From Sphingomonas pituitosa NBRC 102491 (lineage in GTDB: Bacteria; Pseudomonadota; Alphaproteobacteria; Sphingomonadales; Sphingomonadaceae), in NCBI RefSeq assembly GCF_001598435.1, contig NZ_BCYY01000028.1, positions 1-58,254 of the forward strand: 58,254 nt of DNA, written 5' to 3'. The notes beneath the pieces are model-generated. The model was not told the DNA's origin. It saw only the letters and a list, made by a program, of their open reading frames with translations, and searched no databases. Shown here piece by piece: positions 18,495 to 26,340 of the stretch; within the stretch, counting starts at the first letter, position 1; the number at the start of each line of letters is the position of its first letter. The position numbers and the translations under genes were made by a program.

Positions 18495-18848
18495 ATGCTC
18501 CTCGCCGCCATTCTGCTACTCTCGGTTCAGGAAGACGATAACCCCGTCCTCGCCGATTACGTCACTTGTGTCGTTCACCAGGTAGAGAAGCTCTACAAAA
18601 CGCCAGAACCTGCGAACAACGTCGCGCGCACGGCTATGCACGGCTGCCAAGACAAGGAATCGGGGCTGAAGGCGTCCGTGCGGGACGACTTGACCACCGA
18701 CCTGGTCAAAGGTGGTATGTCGGTCCACGATGCCGAGCTTGCCGCGAACAAGCAGATGGACGATGGCTGGGCGGAATACATGCTCAACCTCGAGCATAAC
18801 ACCGAGGAGACCATCCTCCGCTTCAGGGCTCGCCTTCAGCAGCGATAA
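18495..18848 (+). CDS. Small exported hypothetical protein
   Basis: A 117-residue protein with a short hydrophobic N-terminus (MLLAAILLLS) that may be a signal peptide. The mature part is helical with two cysteines (YVTCVVHQVEK and MHGCQDKESG), which could form a disulphide in the periplasm. No family is recognised. Confidence 0.6.
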   Translation: MLLAAILLLSVQEDDNPVLADYVTCVVHQVEKLYKTPEPANNVARTAMHGCQDKESGLKASVRDDLTTDLVKGGMSVHDAELAANKQMDDGWAEYMLNLEHNTEETILRFRARLQQR

Positions 18849-19116
18849 CGCGGCTCGGCGCCTTGCATGCACTTCGCAGACGCCGGCGGTGTTCGTGTGC
18901 GCTTGCTAGAGAGCGTTCACCTCAGATCCAACCAGTCGCCGCCCGCAGCAGATTCAATCAGCGCCCAGCTACCAGGAACAATCTTCGGTACAATCTGGGG
19001 ACCTCTTTGGGATCGCAGCTAGGTGCCATCCGCATCGCTGTTGATCGCCCTCAGTGGCTCAAGTTGGCCTGTGGACTTCTCAGATGTAACCGTGCTGAAC
19101 GACATCACCCGAAAAA

Positions 19117-19431
19117 GTGCGAGATCTGGGGATGGATGTGCAGCCTGCTCAAGCTATCACGCTGAACGTCAACGACGGACTTCCCGACGAGGTTTGGTGC
19201 TCAATCGACGAGACATACAAGCTCATGCCTGAATGGCGGGGATATCGCGACGGCATCCCCTACTGGTTTGGCCACGAGGATGATCCTCAGTTTCTTTGGG
19301 CTTCGATCGAGCCGGCAGGCTTACTGGTCAGTGGTGTTCTGTGGGAAGAACTGTGGGAAGCCTGGATAGGCGAGCTCATGGCTCGACTGTCCGGCGTGCT
19401 GGGCAGAGAGGTGAGCGATGCGAGCGCGTGA
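19117..19431 (+). CDS. Small acidic hypothetical protein
   Basis: The 104-residue frame starts at GTG 19117, or at ATG 19132 (MDVQPAQAITLNV). It is acidic and rich in Trp (EEWRGY-like, PYWFGHEDDPQFLW, EELWEAWIGEL). It resembles small immunity or accessory proteins in composition only. No family is recognised and the start is uncertain. Confidence 0.5.
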   Translation: MRDLGMDVQPAQAITLNVNDGLPDEVWCSIDETYKLMPEWRGYRDGIPYWFGHEDDPQFLWASIEPAGLLVSGVLWEELWEAWIGELMARLSGVLGREVSDASA

Positions 19432-19593
19432 TCCGAGGTTGGTCACGATCGCATACCTCTCGCGATCCGCGGCCGCGTTCGCGCGATCGTCCGTTTCATT
19501 TACCTGCAGGATGCGCTTCGAGGCTGAACGGGTATGGGCGACCGCGATAACGTAGCGGTCGTATTCTCTACTATCCGCTCTTTGAGCTCCGTA

Positions 19594-20328
19594 TCAGCAA
19601 TCGGCAAGCCGATCTCGAGACGCTTGGAAGCTTCTTCGCCAGCGAAGACCAAACCCGCAAATGGCGACGCCGGCGATCATCAAAGCCCAGCTCGCCGGCT
19701 CGGGAACGCCACTTGAGAACGCCCCGACATACGAGCCCCGCAGGAAACCGGTTTGCCTGGTAAGCGCGTCACGCGTGCCGTACTCGAAGCTGGAGTAGTA
19801 TGTTGGGCCTTGCCCGATGATGCTGTCGAGCGTGAGCGGGGTACCGTCGTCAGCCTGGCGGAGAACGCCACCGATCGAGACGAGCTGAGACTTACCCGGG
19901 CCCCCGCCAAAGGGTTCACTTGCATCGCCGGTGGTTGGCTTGCCACTCAGAAAGAAGGTAAAGGCAACGCTCTCCTCGCTCATGTTCGATCCCGGGAAGA
20001 ACGAGAAGGCACGATAGAGTTCGATGAACGGAACATATGCAGGCTCGGCCGACAGGGCATAGGTGTAGCCACTCATCGTGACAGCTACGTTGGACAGAGC
20101 CAAATCGTAGATCGCATAGCCCTCCGAAGCCTCGAAGAGCGACGCCTTCGCAGGGTCGAAGGTGAAAGAGAAACTGAAGGGGCTTCCTACTGGAACCGTG
20201 CCGGTCAGCGGCAGCTTGCCTGCAACTTGGGACAGTGTGCCAGAGCCGCTGTAGGTGACGGGAGCGGCGACAGCCTGTGATGCAGCGACCGCGAAGAAGG
20301 CCACCAAAGCGAAAGATCTGAGCCGCAT
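19594..20328 (-). CDS. PEPxxWA-type PEP-CTERM exported protein
   Basis: A 244-residue secreted protein. The start at 20328 has AGGAGG upstream and gives the signal peptide MRLRSFALVAFFAVAASQA with cleavage after AVA. The C-terminal sorting signal is VPEPASWALMIAGVAICGFG followed by LRWRR. The body is beta-rich, with the FDPAKASLFEASEGYAIYDL type of sequence common in matrix-associated PEP-CTERM proteins. It is the second such protein here and shares only the sorting motif with the one at 4630-5178. Confidence 0.85.
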   Translation of the reverse strand: MRLRSFALVAFFAVAASQAVAAPVTYSGSGTLSQVAGKLPLTGTVPVGSPFSFSFTFDPAKASLFEASEGYAIYDLALSNVAVTMSGYTYALSAEPAYVPFIELYRAFSFFPGSNMSEESVAFTFFLSGKPTTGDASEPFGGGPGKSQLVSIGGVLRQADDGTPLTLDSIIGQGPTYYSSFEYGTRDALTRQTGFLRGSYVGAFSSGVPEPASWALMIAGVAICGFGLRWRRSFQASRDRLADC

Positions 20329-20726
20329 TCGAAGCCTCCTAGTTCCGTGCACGTTGAAGCAACATGCTTCCTTGGCGCCTACGCGGCAAGAGTCACAATC
20401 CTCTATCAACTGCGCTGATGATCGAGAGCATGATGGTACCGTTTCGGGACAGTTCTGCACGGGCCGCTAACATGAGTAGATGAGCCTGGTCGCCGCTGGC
20501 GACGCTGCGAAATGGAGAACGCGCCTGCCAAGCATCGACCGCAGCTCTTGAAAGCTGCCGATTTGCCAGAAGCGTGCCAGCTTCCACTACGCTTGAGAAC
20601 GCTCACGCCCGCCAAATGAAGCGTCACCTTCACACCAACATGAAACCCCTATAATCGATGTTCCATGCCACATCGTTTCCTGATGCTCTGGGGAGAGTGT
20701 CGGATGTGGCTTGAGCGGGGTATTCA

Positions 20727-21584
20727 ATGTCCAGAAACTATCTACTTGCATGCATTCTTGCAGCTCTTTCCTGCTCCTCCGTGCAGGCACAGACTTCTTC
20801 GGGCACGGACGAGGTCCTGACCAACGAGACTGTGCTCTCCCTAGCTGCGGCTGGGATTCCGGATGAAGCTCTGGTCGCGAAGATCAAGGCGTCGAAGGGG
20901 ATGTACGACACGTCCACCGCGAACATCCTGACGCTGAAGCAGAAGGGTCTCTCCGGCCCTGTGATCGCAGCGATGATCGGGGCGGCGGACATCGCGTCGA
21001 AGCCGGCCATGTCGATGGATGCAGCGGATCCCATGATTCCTCACCCGGCAGGAGTGTACTTCGTCTCGCCGGAGCCCGATCACAAGATGGTCGTGATGCA
21101 ACCGACGGTCTCGTCGCAGGCGAAGACGGGCGGCATATTCGGCTATGCACTCACCGGGGGATTGGCTTCGATGAGCATCAAGGCGGCGATTCCTGGATCC
21201 GCGGCAGCGCTGAGCACGAGCAAGCAGCCGACGTTCTACTTCTTTTTCGACGACTCCAACCCCGGCACGGCTGCCCAGACCAGCGCTTGGCTCGCAGGCA
21301 GCGCTTCTGTGGTAAAGAGCCCGTCCGAATTTTCTCTCGTGCAGCTCATGGAGAAGAAGGGGCGCCGGGAAGCTCGTGTTGGCAGCGCCAACATCGCCGG
21401 CGCGAAGACGGGTATCATGGACAAGGACCGCATCGAGTTCAACTATGAGCAGGTTCGACAAGGCGTATTCAAGGTCACGCCGAAGCAACCTTTGGAAGCG
21501 GGTCAGTATGGATTCGTCTACTCCGTCGCCGGTGCCGCCGGGGGCGCCCTCACCGCCCGGGTCTACGACTTCGGCGTAAAGTGA
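20727..21584 (+). CDS. Exported hypothetical protein
   Basis: A 285-residue protein with the signal peptide MSRNYLLACILAALSCSSVQA. Residues about 30-80 form a helical motif (ETVLSLAAAGIPDEALVAKI and LKQKGLSGPVIAAMI), a pattern seen in secreted proteins with SHOCT-like helical hairpins. The rest is beta-rich and ends in VYDFGVK. The function is unknown. A hairpin follows the stop. Confidence 0.75.
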   Translation: MSRNYLLACILAALSCSSVQAQTSSGTDEVLTNETVLSLAAAGIPDEALVAKIKASKGMYDTSTANILTLKQKGLSGPVIAAMIGAADIASKPAMSMDAADPMIPHPAGVYFVSPEPDHKMVVMQPTVSSQAKTGGIFGYALTGGLASMSIKAAIPGSAAALSTSKQPTFYFFFDDSNPGTAAQTSAWLAGSASVVKSPSEFSLVQLMEKKGRREARVGSANIAGAKTGIMDKDRIEFNYEQVRQGVFKVTPKQPLEAGQYGFVYSVAGAAGGALTARVYDFGVK

Positions 21585-21590
21585 GAAGCG

Positions 21591-21614
21591 GTGGGAGAGC
21601 TCTCGCTCTCCCAC
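21591..21614 (+). terminator. Hairpin after the exported-protein gene
   Basis: The arms GTGGGAGAG and CTCTCCCAC pair perfectly (9 bp) around a 6-base loop, seven bases after the stop codon. There is no T-run after it, so intrinsic termination is plausible but weakly supported. Confidence 0.5.
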
Positions 21615-21891
21615 AAAGCGCGACGTGGGGGTCCGCCCCGTATCGTCACACCGCGGCACGGTTACACGTCGGAGGCGCAGACGGGTTGCGGCTCCCGATC
21701 CCCTCCCTGAGGTACATGCCTCGGGACTTACCGAGACGGGAGCACAACCGCTATCAATCTACGACTCGCACCTCCTGCGACGACGCCGCCGGCACGTGAT
21801 CCCGGTCTAAGTAGTGGCAGAAATCGACACCAGGATGACCTTTCAGCCAGTCGCGAGAGGTGCGAGCAAGGGGCGACTGAAAGGAACCCCG

Positions 21892-23022
21892 ATGATCCGA
21901 ACGCCTAGCTTGTGTGCTCCACTCCTGCTTGCAGCCACTGCCCTCGGCGCGGCCTGCGGTCTGAATATTGTTGCTTCGGCAACGCCTTTGGGTGTGCCGA
22001 ACCACGAGGAAGGTGACCGCCTGCCCCTCGTCCATGTGAGCAAGCACCCCGGAGCGCTGCCGGTAGTCGTGATCGTGGCGACGAAGGAGGCCGTTCTGTC
22101 CGACTTCGTCGTGCCCTATGGAGTACTGGCGCAGTCCGGAATCGCCAGGGTTATTGCCGTCAATATGACGACTGGCGATCTTAAGGCGGGCCCGCTCACG
22201 ATCGTACCGGACATGACGGCGGCCGAGTTCGATCGCGCTCATCCGGAGGGAGCTGACTACGTGATCGTGCCTGCTACCTCGGACAAGCACGCGGAGGAGG
22301 TTGCATGGTTACGAAAGCAACATTCCCGCGGTGCCGCACTGATCTCGATCTGTGACGGTGTTGAGCTAGTCGCAGATGCTGGCCTGCTCGACGGTCGCAA
22401 CGCGACGGGGCACTGGGCGTCGCTGTCCTCTCGCCGCAAGCAATATTCCAAGGTCACCTGGCGTACGAACACCCGCTATGTCGCGGATGGCGACATTGCC
22501 TCCAGCGCTGGAGTATCCGCCGCCCTTCCCATCAGCTTGGCTTTGATTGAGACCATGGCGGGGGCAGAAGTGGCGCACCGTACGGCCGAGCGCTTCGGCG
22601 AGCTTTCCTGGCAAGCATCGCACGAGAGCGACATTTTTAGGATCCGCCGCGACGACACTGCCGTGCACAAGGTCAACATGCGAGCGAAACCCGAAACCAT
22701 CTCGTTTGCCGTTCAGGATGGCAGCGAGGAGGTTGCGCTTTCGCTACAGGCCGAGGCATGGTCGCGCACCATGCGCGACGAGGTCCACCTCGTCTCCGAC
22801 AAGGGCGACGCGGTGCGGTTGCGGGGAGGCCTGCGCATAAGAACGAAAGCTGCGGCGACGATCGCACCGGACCTCCGCATCACCCTTGAGGAACAGCCCC
22901 GAGGTACCGCCGCATTGAACGTCGCACTCGACGCGATCGCGCGGCGCTATGGTAGCGGCACGGCACGCCTCTCCGCCTTGGCCATGGAGTATCCCTGGGG
23001 TGATCTACAGGTTGTGAAATGA
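21892..23022 (+). CDS. Exported DJ-1/PfpI-family protein
   Basis: A 376-residue protein starting at 21892 behind AAAGGA. An N-terminal signal peptide (to about residue 30) is followed by a DJ-1/PfpI domain: VVVIVATKEAVLSDFVVPYGVL, YVIVPATS, and the nucleophile elbow AALISICDGVELVADAGLL with C154. GHWASL and the DGDIASSAGVSAALPISLAL segment are as in the ThiJ-like domains of GlxA regulators. About 150 extra C-terminal residues are beta-rich and unassigned. The gene overlaps the GlxA-like regulator gene by 4 bp. Confidence 0.8.
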   Translation: MIRTPSLCAPLLLAATALGAACGLNIVASATPLGVPNHEEGDRLPLVHVSKHPGALPVVVIVATKEAVLSDFVVPYGVLAQSGIARVIAVNMTTGDLKAGPLTIVPDMTAAEFDRAHPEGADYVIVPATSDKHAEEVAWLRKQHSRGAALISICDGVELVADAGLLDGRNATGHWASLSSRRKQYSKVTWRTNTRYVADGDIASSAGVSAALPISLALIETMAGAEVAHRTAERFGELSWQASHESDIFRIRRDDTAVHKVNMRAKPETISFAVQDGSEEVALSLQAEAWSRTMRDEVHLVSDKGDAVRLRGGLRIRTKAAATIAPDLRITLEEQPRGTAALNVALDAIARRYGSGTARLSALAMEYPWGDLQVVK

Positions 23023-24050
23023 CAGATCCAACTTCTCTGGGGCTGCACGACGTCGGCAGCAGCGCTCCCGAGCGATCCCCGGGACCAGTCACCGTCGTTC
23101 TGCTTGCCTATGAAGGCATGAATCTGCTCGACCTGGCAGGGCCGCTGCAGGCATTTACCACTGCGAACAGAAGTGTACCCGCCGGCGCGACCTCGCGCTA
23201 TGCACCCGTCATTGCTTCGGAACATGGCGGCCAGGTCGTGACCGGATCAGGCCTGCCCGTCGTTACCGACAGCATCGCCTCGCTGAAAGGCGAGGCGATA
23301 GATACCCTTATAGCTCCCGGAGGGTGCTCCGGCGAAGACTATGTGGTTGCGCCTGGCCTGCGGGAGTTCGTCGCAATGCGCGCAGGCTCCGTTCGCAGGC
23401 TCTGCTCGATCTGCACGGGCGCATTTCTGCTGGCCGCGGCCGGCCAGCTCGAGAGCAGGCGGGTGGCGACGCACTGGGCCTGGCTCGAGAAGCTCAAGGC
23501 CCTTCATCCAAGCCTGGATGTAGATCCCGACAGCATCTTCGTCCGTGACGGCAAGCTCTGGACGTCGGCCGGAGTGAGTTCGGGAATCGACCTCGCTCTG
23601 GCCCTTATAGAAGAAGATTTTGGTCCTCGCGTCGCCATTGATGCCGCACGCCAGATGGTCGTGTTCATGAAGCGATCCGGTGGTCAGTCGCAATTCAGCG
23701 TTCCGCTCGTCATGCAGTCGCGGGATCCAGCATTCGTCCAGCTTCATGCCTGGATGGCGCAGAACCTGACGGCTGATCTATCCGTCGTACGACTGGCCGA
23801 GCGTGCGGGAATGGCGCCCCGCACGTTCGCACGCACCTATACAACGAAGGTTGGTCGTACCCCGGCCAAGACGGTCGAGCTGATGCGTCTCGAGGCTGCC
23901 CGTGGCGTATTGGAGCTGACCGACCTGCCACTCAAAAGCGTCGCCGCCAATTCGGGGTACGGTGATGAGCAGACCATGAGACGCGCCTTCCAGCGACACC
24001 TCGGCACCAATCCCGCCACCCATCGCTCCCGATTTTCCAAGCACGCCTGA
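23019..24050 (+). CDS. GlxA-like regulator (DJ-1/PfpI domain plus AraC-type HTH)
   Basis: A 343-residue protein. Residues about 24-200 form a DJ-1/PfpI-like domain with LAYEGMNLLDLAGPLQAF, LIAPGGCSG and the elbow SICTGAFLLAAAG (C132). Residues about 245-340 form the AraC-type double HTH (VVRLAERAGMAPRTFARTYT, then SVAANSGYGDEQTMRRAFQR). It probably senses a small molecule and activates transcription. It overlaps the exported DJ-1/PfpI gene (ATGA), so the two proteins, sharing the same domain in different compartments, are made together. Confidence 0.9.
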   Translation: MTDPTSLGLHDVGSSAPERSPGPVTVVLLAYEGMNLLDLAGPLQAFTTANRSVPAGATSRYAPVIASEHGGQVVTGSGLPVVTDSIASLKGEAIDTLIAPGGCSGEDYVVAPGLREFVAMRAGSVRRLCSICTGAFLLAAAGQLESRRVATHWAWLEKLKALHPSLDVDPDSIFVRDGKLWTSAGVSSGIDLALALIEEDFGPRVAIDAARQMVVFMKRSGGQSQFSVPLVMQSRDPAFVQLHAWMAQNLTADLSVVRLAERAGMAPRTFARTYTTKVGRTPAKTVELMRLEAARGVLELTDLPLKSVAANSGYGDEQTMRRAFQRHLGTNPATHRSRFSKHA

Positions 24051-24203
24051 GGTGCGGCAAGCAAGGCGGCCATGCGCACGATGGAACACGGAGGGGGAGT
24101 TGGCTATCGCCCCGGCAAGTGTCGGTCGCTTTCAGCTCGACCACTCACTACGTTCCCGTCGCCGACCAGGTTCTCGCAGCGGTCTCGCATGATCGACAAC
24201 GCC

Positions 24204-24644
24204 CTACCGGAGCGCACTAAGCGCGGAACGTAGCTCGTCCGGGTTCGCCAACCGGCCTTCTTCAGCCGCCTGCAGACCTTCCCAAGTGACAACCGACTCC
24301 GCCAGCACGCGTTGGCCTTCCGCAGTCAGCGAAAGCAGCTTTCCGCGCCTATCCGACGGGTCCGTTTTCGCCTGCACCAAGCCTCGCCGTTCCAGCGGCT
24401 TCAGCGCGGCAGTCAGCGTCGTTCGGTCCACTGCCAGAAGGTCCGCAACCCATCGCACGGAGCCAGGCTCCGGGCGGTTGAGAGACATCAGTAGCGAGAA
24501 TTGTCCGCTGGTGATGCCATGCCGCTTCAGGCCGGCATCGAACCTTCTCGCCACCAACCGAGCGGCGCGCTGCGTGTGTAAACAGAGGCAAGCGCCATGA
24601 ACCTGAACGGCCTTGCTGAACGATACGGATTGTGACACAGCCAT
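24204..24644 (-). CDS. MarR-family transcriptional regulator
   Basis: A 146-residue winged-helix protein. The recognition region is WVADLLAVDRTTLTAALKPL and the wing DPSDRRGKLLSLT, both diagnostic of MarR. Two cysteines lie in ACLCLHTQRAARL (about 18-30), a position where redox-sensing MarR proteins carry them; sensing is only a possibility. The gene is divergent from the GST-phosphotransferase pair and shares a palindromic operator with it. Confidence 0.9.
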   Translation of the reverse strand: MAVSQSVSFSKAVQVHGACLCLHTQRAARLVARRFDAGLKRHGITSGQFSLLMSLNRPEPGSVRWVADLLAVDRTTLTAALKPLERRGLVQAKTDPSDRRGKLLSLTAEGQRVLAESVVTWEGLQAAEEGRLANPDELRSALSALR

Positions 24645-24646
24645 AC

Positions 24647-24666
24647 ATAGGTTGATACCAACCTAT
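24647..24666. promoter_or_regulatory. MarR-type operator between marR-like gene and GST gene
   Basis: A perfect 20-bp inverted repeat: ATAGGTTG, spacer ATAC, CAACCTAT. It lies 2 bp upstream of the MarR start and 23 bp before the GST start. Size and symmetry fit MarR dimers. Occupancy should repress both directions. Confidence 0.7.
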
Positions 24667-24689
24667 TTTTCGGCTTTCAAGGATGTTGG

Positions 24690-25346
24690 ATGATTACTCT
24701 CTACGCTTTCGGCAGCTGCCCTGATTTCGCGAGGGGTCTTACGCGCGACCTGAGGGTCCGGTGGGCGCTTGAGGAAGCTGGCCTGCCGTACGAAACCGTA
24801 CTCATCGACTACGCGGCATCGAGAAGCTCGGCGCATTTGGAGCTCAACCCCTTTGGCCAGGTTCCCGCGGTCCAGGCCGCAGGACTCCCGACGTTCGAAT
24901 CGGGCGCGATAGTTCTCCATATCGCCGAGAAGTCAGAGACTCTGCTCCCGTCCGATCCCGGTGCGCGTGCAGCAGCAATCTCCTGGATGTTCGCCGCCTT
25001 GAACTCGATAGAGCCGATGCTCCTCGGTCTTCTCGATGCCGACATATTTCACGCCAGAGAGCCATGGGCCAAGGAGATGCGAGCCGCCATGGAGGCCCGT
25101 GCAACGAAGCGTCTCGCCTTGCTCGAAGCGCACCTGGAAAATCGTGAGTACGTCACGGGTCAGTTCACGGCAGCGGACCTCCTCATGACCACGGTCCTGC
25201 GGATGCTCCGGCACACCGAGCTGTTGGGGCGGTTCCCTCACGTCTCCGCATTGAAGGAACGCTGTCAAGCTCGCCCTGCGTTTCAGAAGGCGCTTGCCGA
25301 CCAGCTGAGTTCGCTCGATCGTACGATCGGAGAACAGGCACGATGA
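24690..25346 (+). CDS. Glutathione S-transferase family protein
   Basis: A 218-residue protein with a thioredoxin-like N-terminal domain (MITLYAFGSC, LNPFGQVPAV, and the glutathione-binding ES pair E70-S71) and a helical C-terminal domain with FTAADLLMTTVLRM. Such enzymes conjugate or reduce substrates with glutathione. The position behind a MarR operator suggests induction by an electrophile or phenolic compound. Its stop overlaps the next start (ATGA). Confidence 0.9.
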   Translation: MITLYAFGSCPDFARGLTRDLRVRWALEEAGLPYETVLIDYAASRSSAHLELNPFGQVPAVQAAGLPTFESGAIVLHIAEKSETLLPSDPGARAAAISWMFAALNSIEPMLLGLLDADIFHAREPWAKEMRAAMEARATKRLALLEAHLENREYVTGQFTAADLLMTTVLRMLRHTELLGRFPHVSALKERCQARPAFQKALADQLSSLDRTIGEQAR

Positions 25347-26158
25347 TCGCGCCACGTGAAATAGGCTGTGCGGCTCCGGCTCTTCCTAAGCCGCTGACGG
25401 ACCTGCTGTCAGGCTATCAGTGGTCACGGAACTTCGTGGGTGAGTCCGGCGGTGCCGTGTACCGCCTACATGGCCGTGGGGATGGGTGCGACCTGTATGT
25501 CAAACACGGGACTGGGCAGGTTGCGGATGATCTCGTCGCCGAGGTGGCTCGGCTCCGCTGGCTGCTGAAGGAGGAGGTATCCGTACCAGAGGTCCGGCAC
25601 TTCGTTCTCGCTCTGGGCGAAGCATGGCTTGTGATGACGGCCTTGCCGGGTGAAACAGCTTACCAGGCCTTGGTCTCGAGACCAGAACAGCGAGCGGCGA
25701 TCATAGACTCTGTCGCCGACTATCTGCGTCGGCTGCACGACATCCCCGTGACCGCATCGCCGTTCCGCAGTGATCATCACAGCAGGCTCGCCGGTGCGCG
25801 CGACTGTATCGACGCTGGCATGGTTGACGTCGACGACTTCGATGATGAGCGCGAGGGGTGGACGGCGGATCAAGTCTGGGATGAGTTGCAGCACCTCCTG
25901 CCTCTGGCCGAAGAGTCGGTGGTCACCCACGGTGACTTCTCCCTCGACAACATCTTGTTGGCCGACGGCGTAGTGGCCGGGTGCATAGACGTGGGCCGTG
26001 CGGGTTCGGCGGATCCGTATCAGGATCTTGCCATCTTGTGGAACTGCCTCGGCGAGTTCGGCAGCGCGCTTCAGGCGAGGCTGTTCACGAGCTATGGCAT
26101 CGACCTGCCAGATGAGCGGCGGCTTCGATTCCATCTTCTGCTGGACGAGCTGTTCTGA
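25343..26158 (+). CDS. Aminoglycoside 3'-phosphotransferase-like kinase
   Basis: A 271-residue APH-family kinase. K54 in LYVKHG is the ATP lysine, VVTHGDFSLDNILL (H196, D198, N203) the Brenner motif, and CIDVGRAGSADPYQDLAILW (D216) the metal-binding motif. The order, length and the C-terminal LLDELF match APH(3') kanamycin kinases, which inactivate aminoglycosides by phosphorylation. It is a divergent member, so drug specificity is not certain; a non-antibiotic substrate is possible. It is coupled to the GST gene and thereby likely under MarR control. Confidence 0.85.
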   Translation: MIAPREIGCAAPALPKPLTDLLSGYQWSRNFVGESGGAVYRLHGRGDGCDLYVKHGTGQVADDLVAEVARLRWLLKEEVSVPEVRHFVLALGEAWLVMTALPGETAYQALVSRPEQRAAIIDSVADYLRRLHDIPVTASPFRSDHHSRLAGARDCIDAGMVDVDDFDDEREGWTADQVWDELQHLLPLAEESVVTHGDFSLDNILLADGVVAGCIDVGRAGSADPYQDLAILWNCLGEFGSALQARLFTSYGIDLPDERRLRFHLLLDELF

Positions 26159-26214
26159 GATGTTCGTCCGCACAGAAGAGCGCCCCTGAGGCAGCCGTGA
26201 CGAAAAGTGTGGAA

Positions 26215-26251
26215 AATGGCAGGAAAGTGCGTTTGTCCTTCTCCTGCCATT
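26215..26251. terminator. Inverted repeat between convergent genes
   Basis: The arms AATGGCAGGA (26215-26224) and TCCTGCCATT (26242-26251) are perfect complements with a 17-base loop. It lies between the convergent kinase gene and MCP gene, where a shared terminator would be expected; the long loop makes this moderate evidence. Confidence 0.4.
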
Positions 26252-26340
26252 CTCGGGCTCAGTGCTTCATGCGACAGATAGATGCCCGCCTTCCGAAACG
26301 CCATCCCGAGCCTCTACGTCGATTGGCCATAGGCCTTGGA

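Noticed and set aside
20841..21659. 272-codon minus-strand frame
   Set aside because: Antisense to the exported-protein gene, which has a signal peptide and consistent composition.
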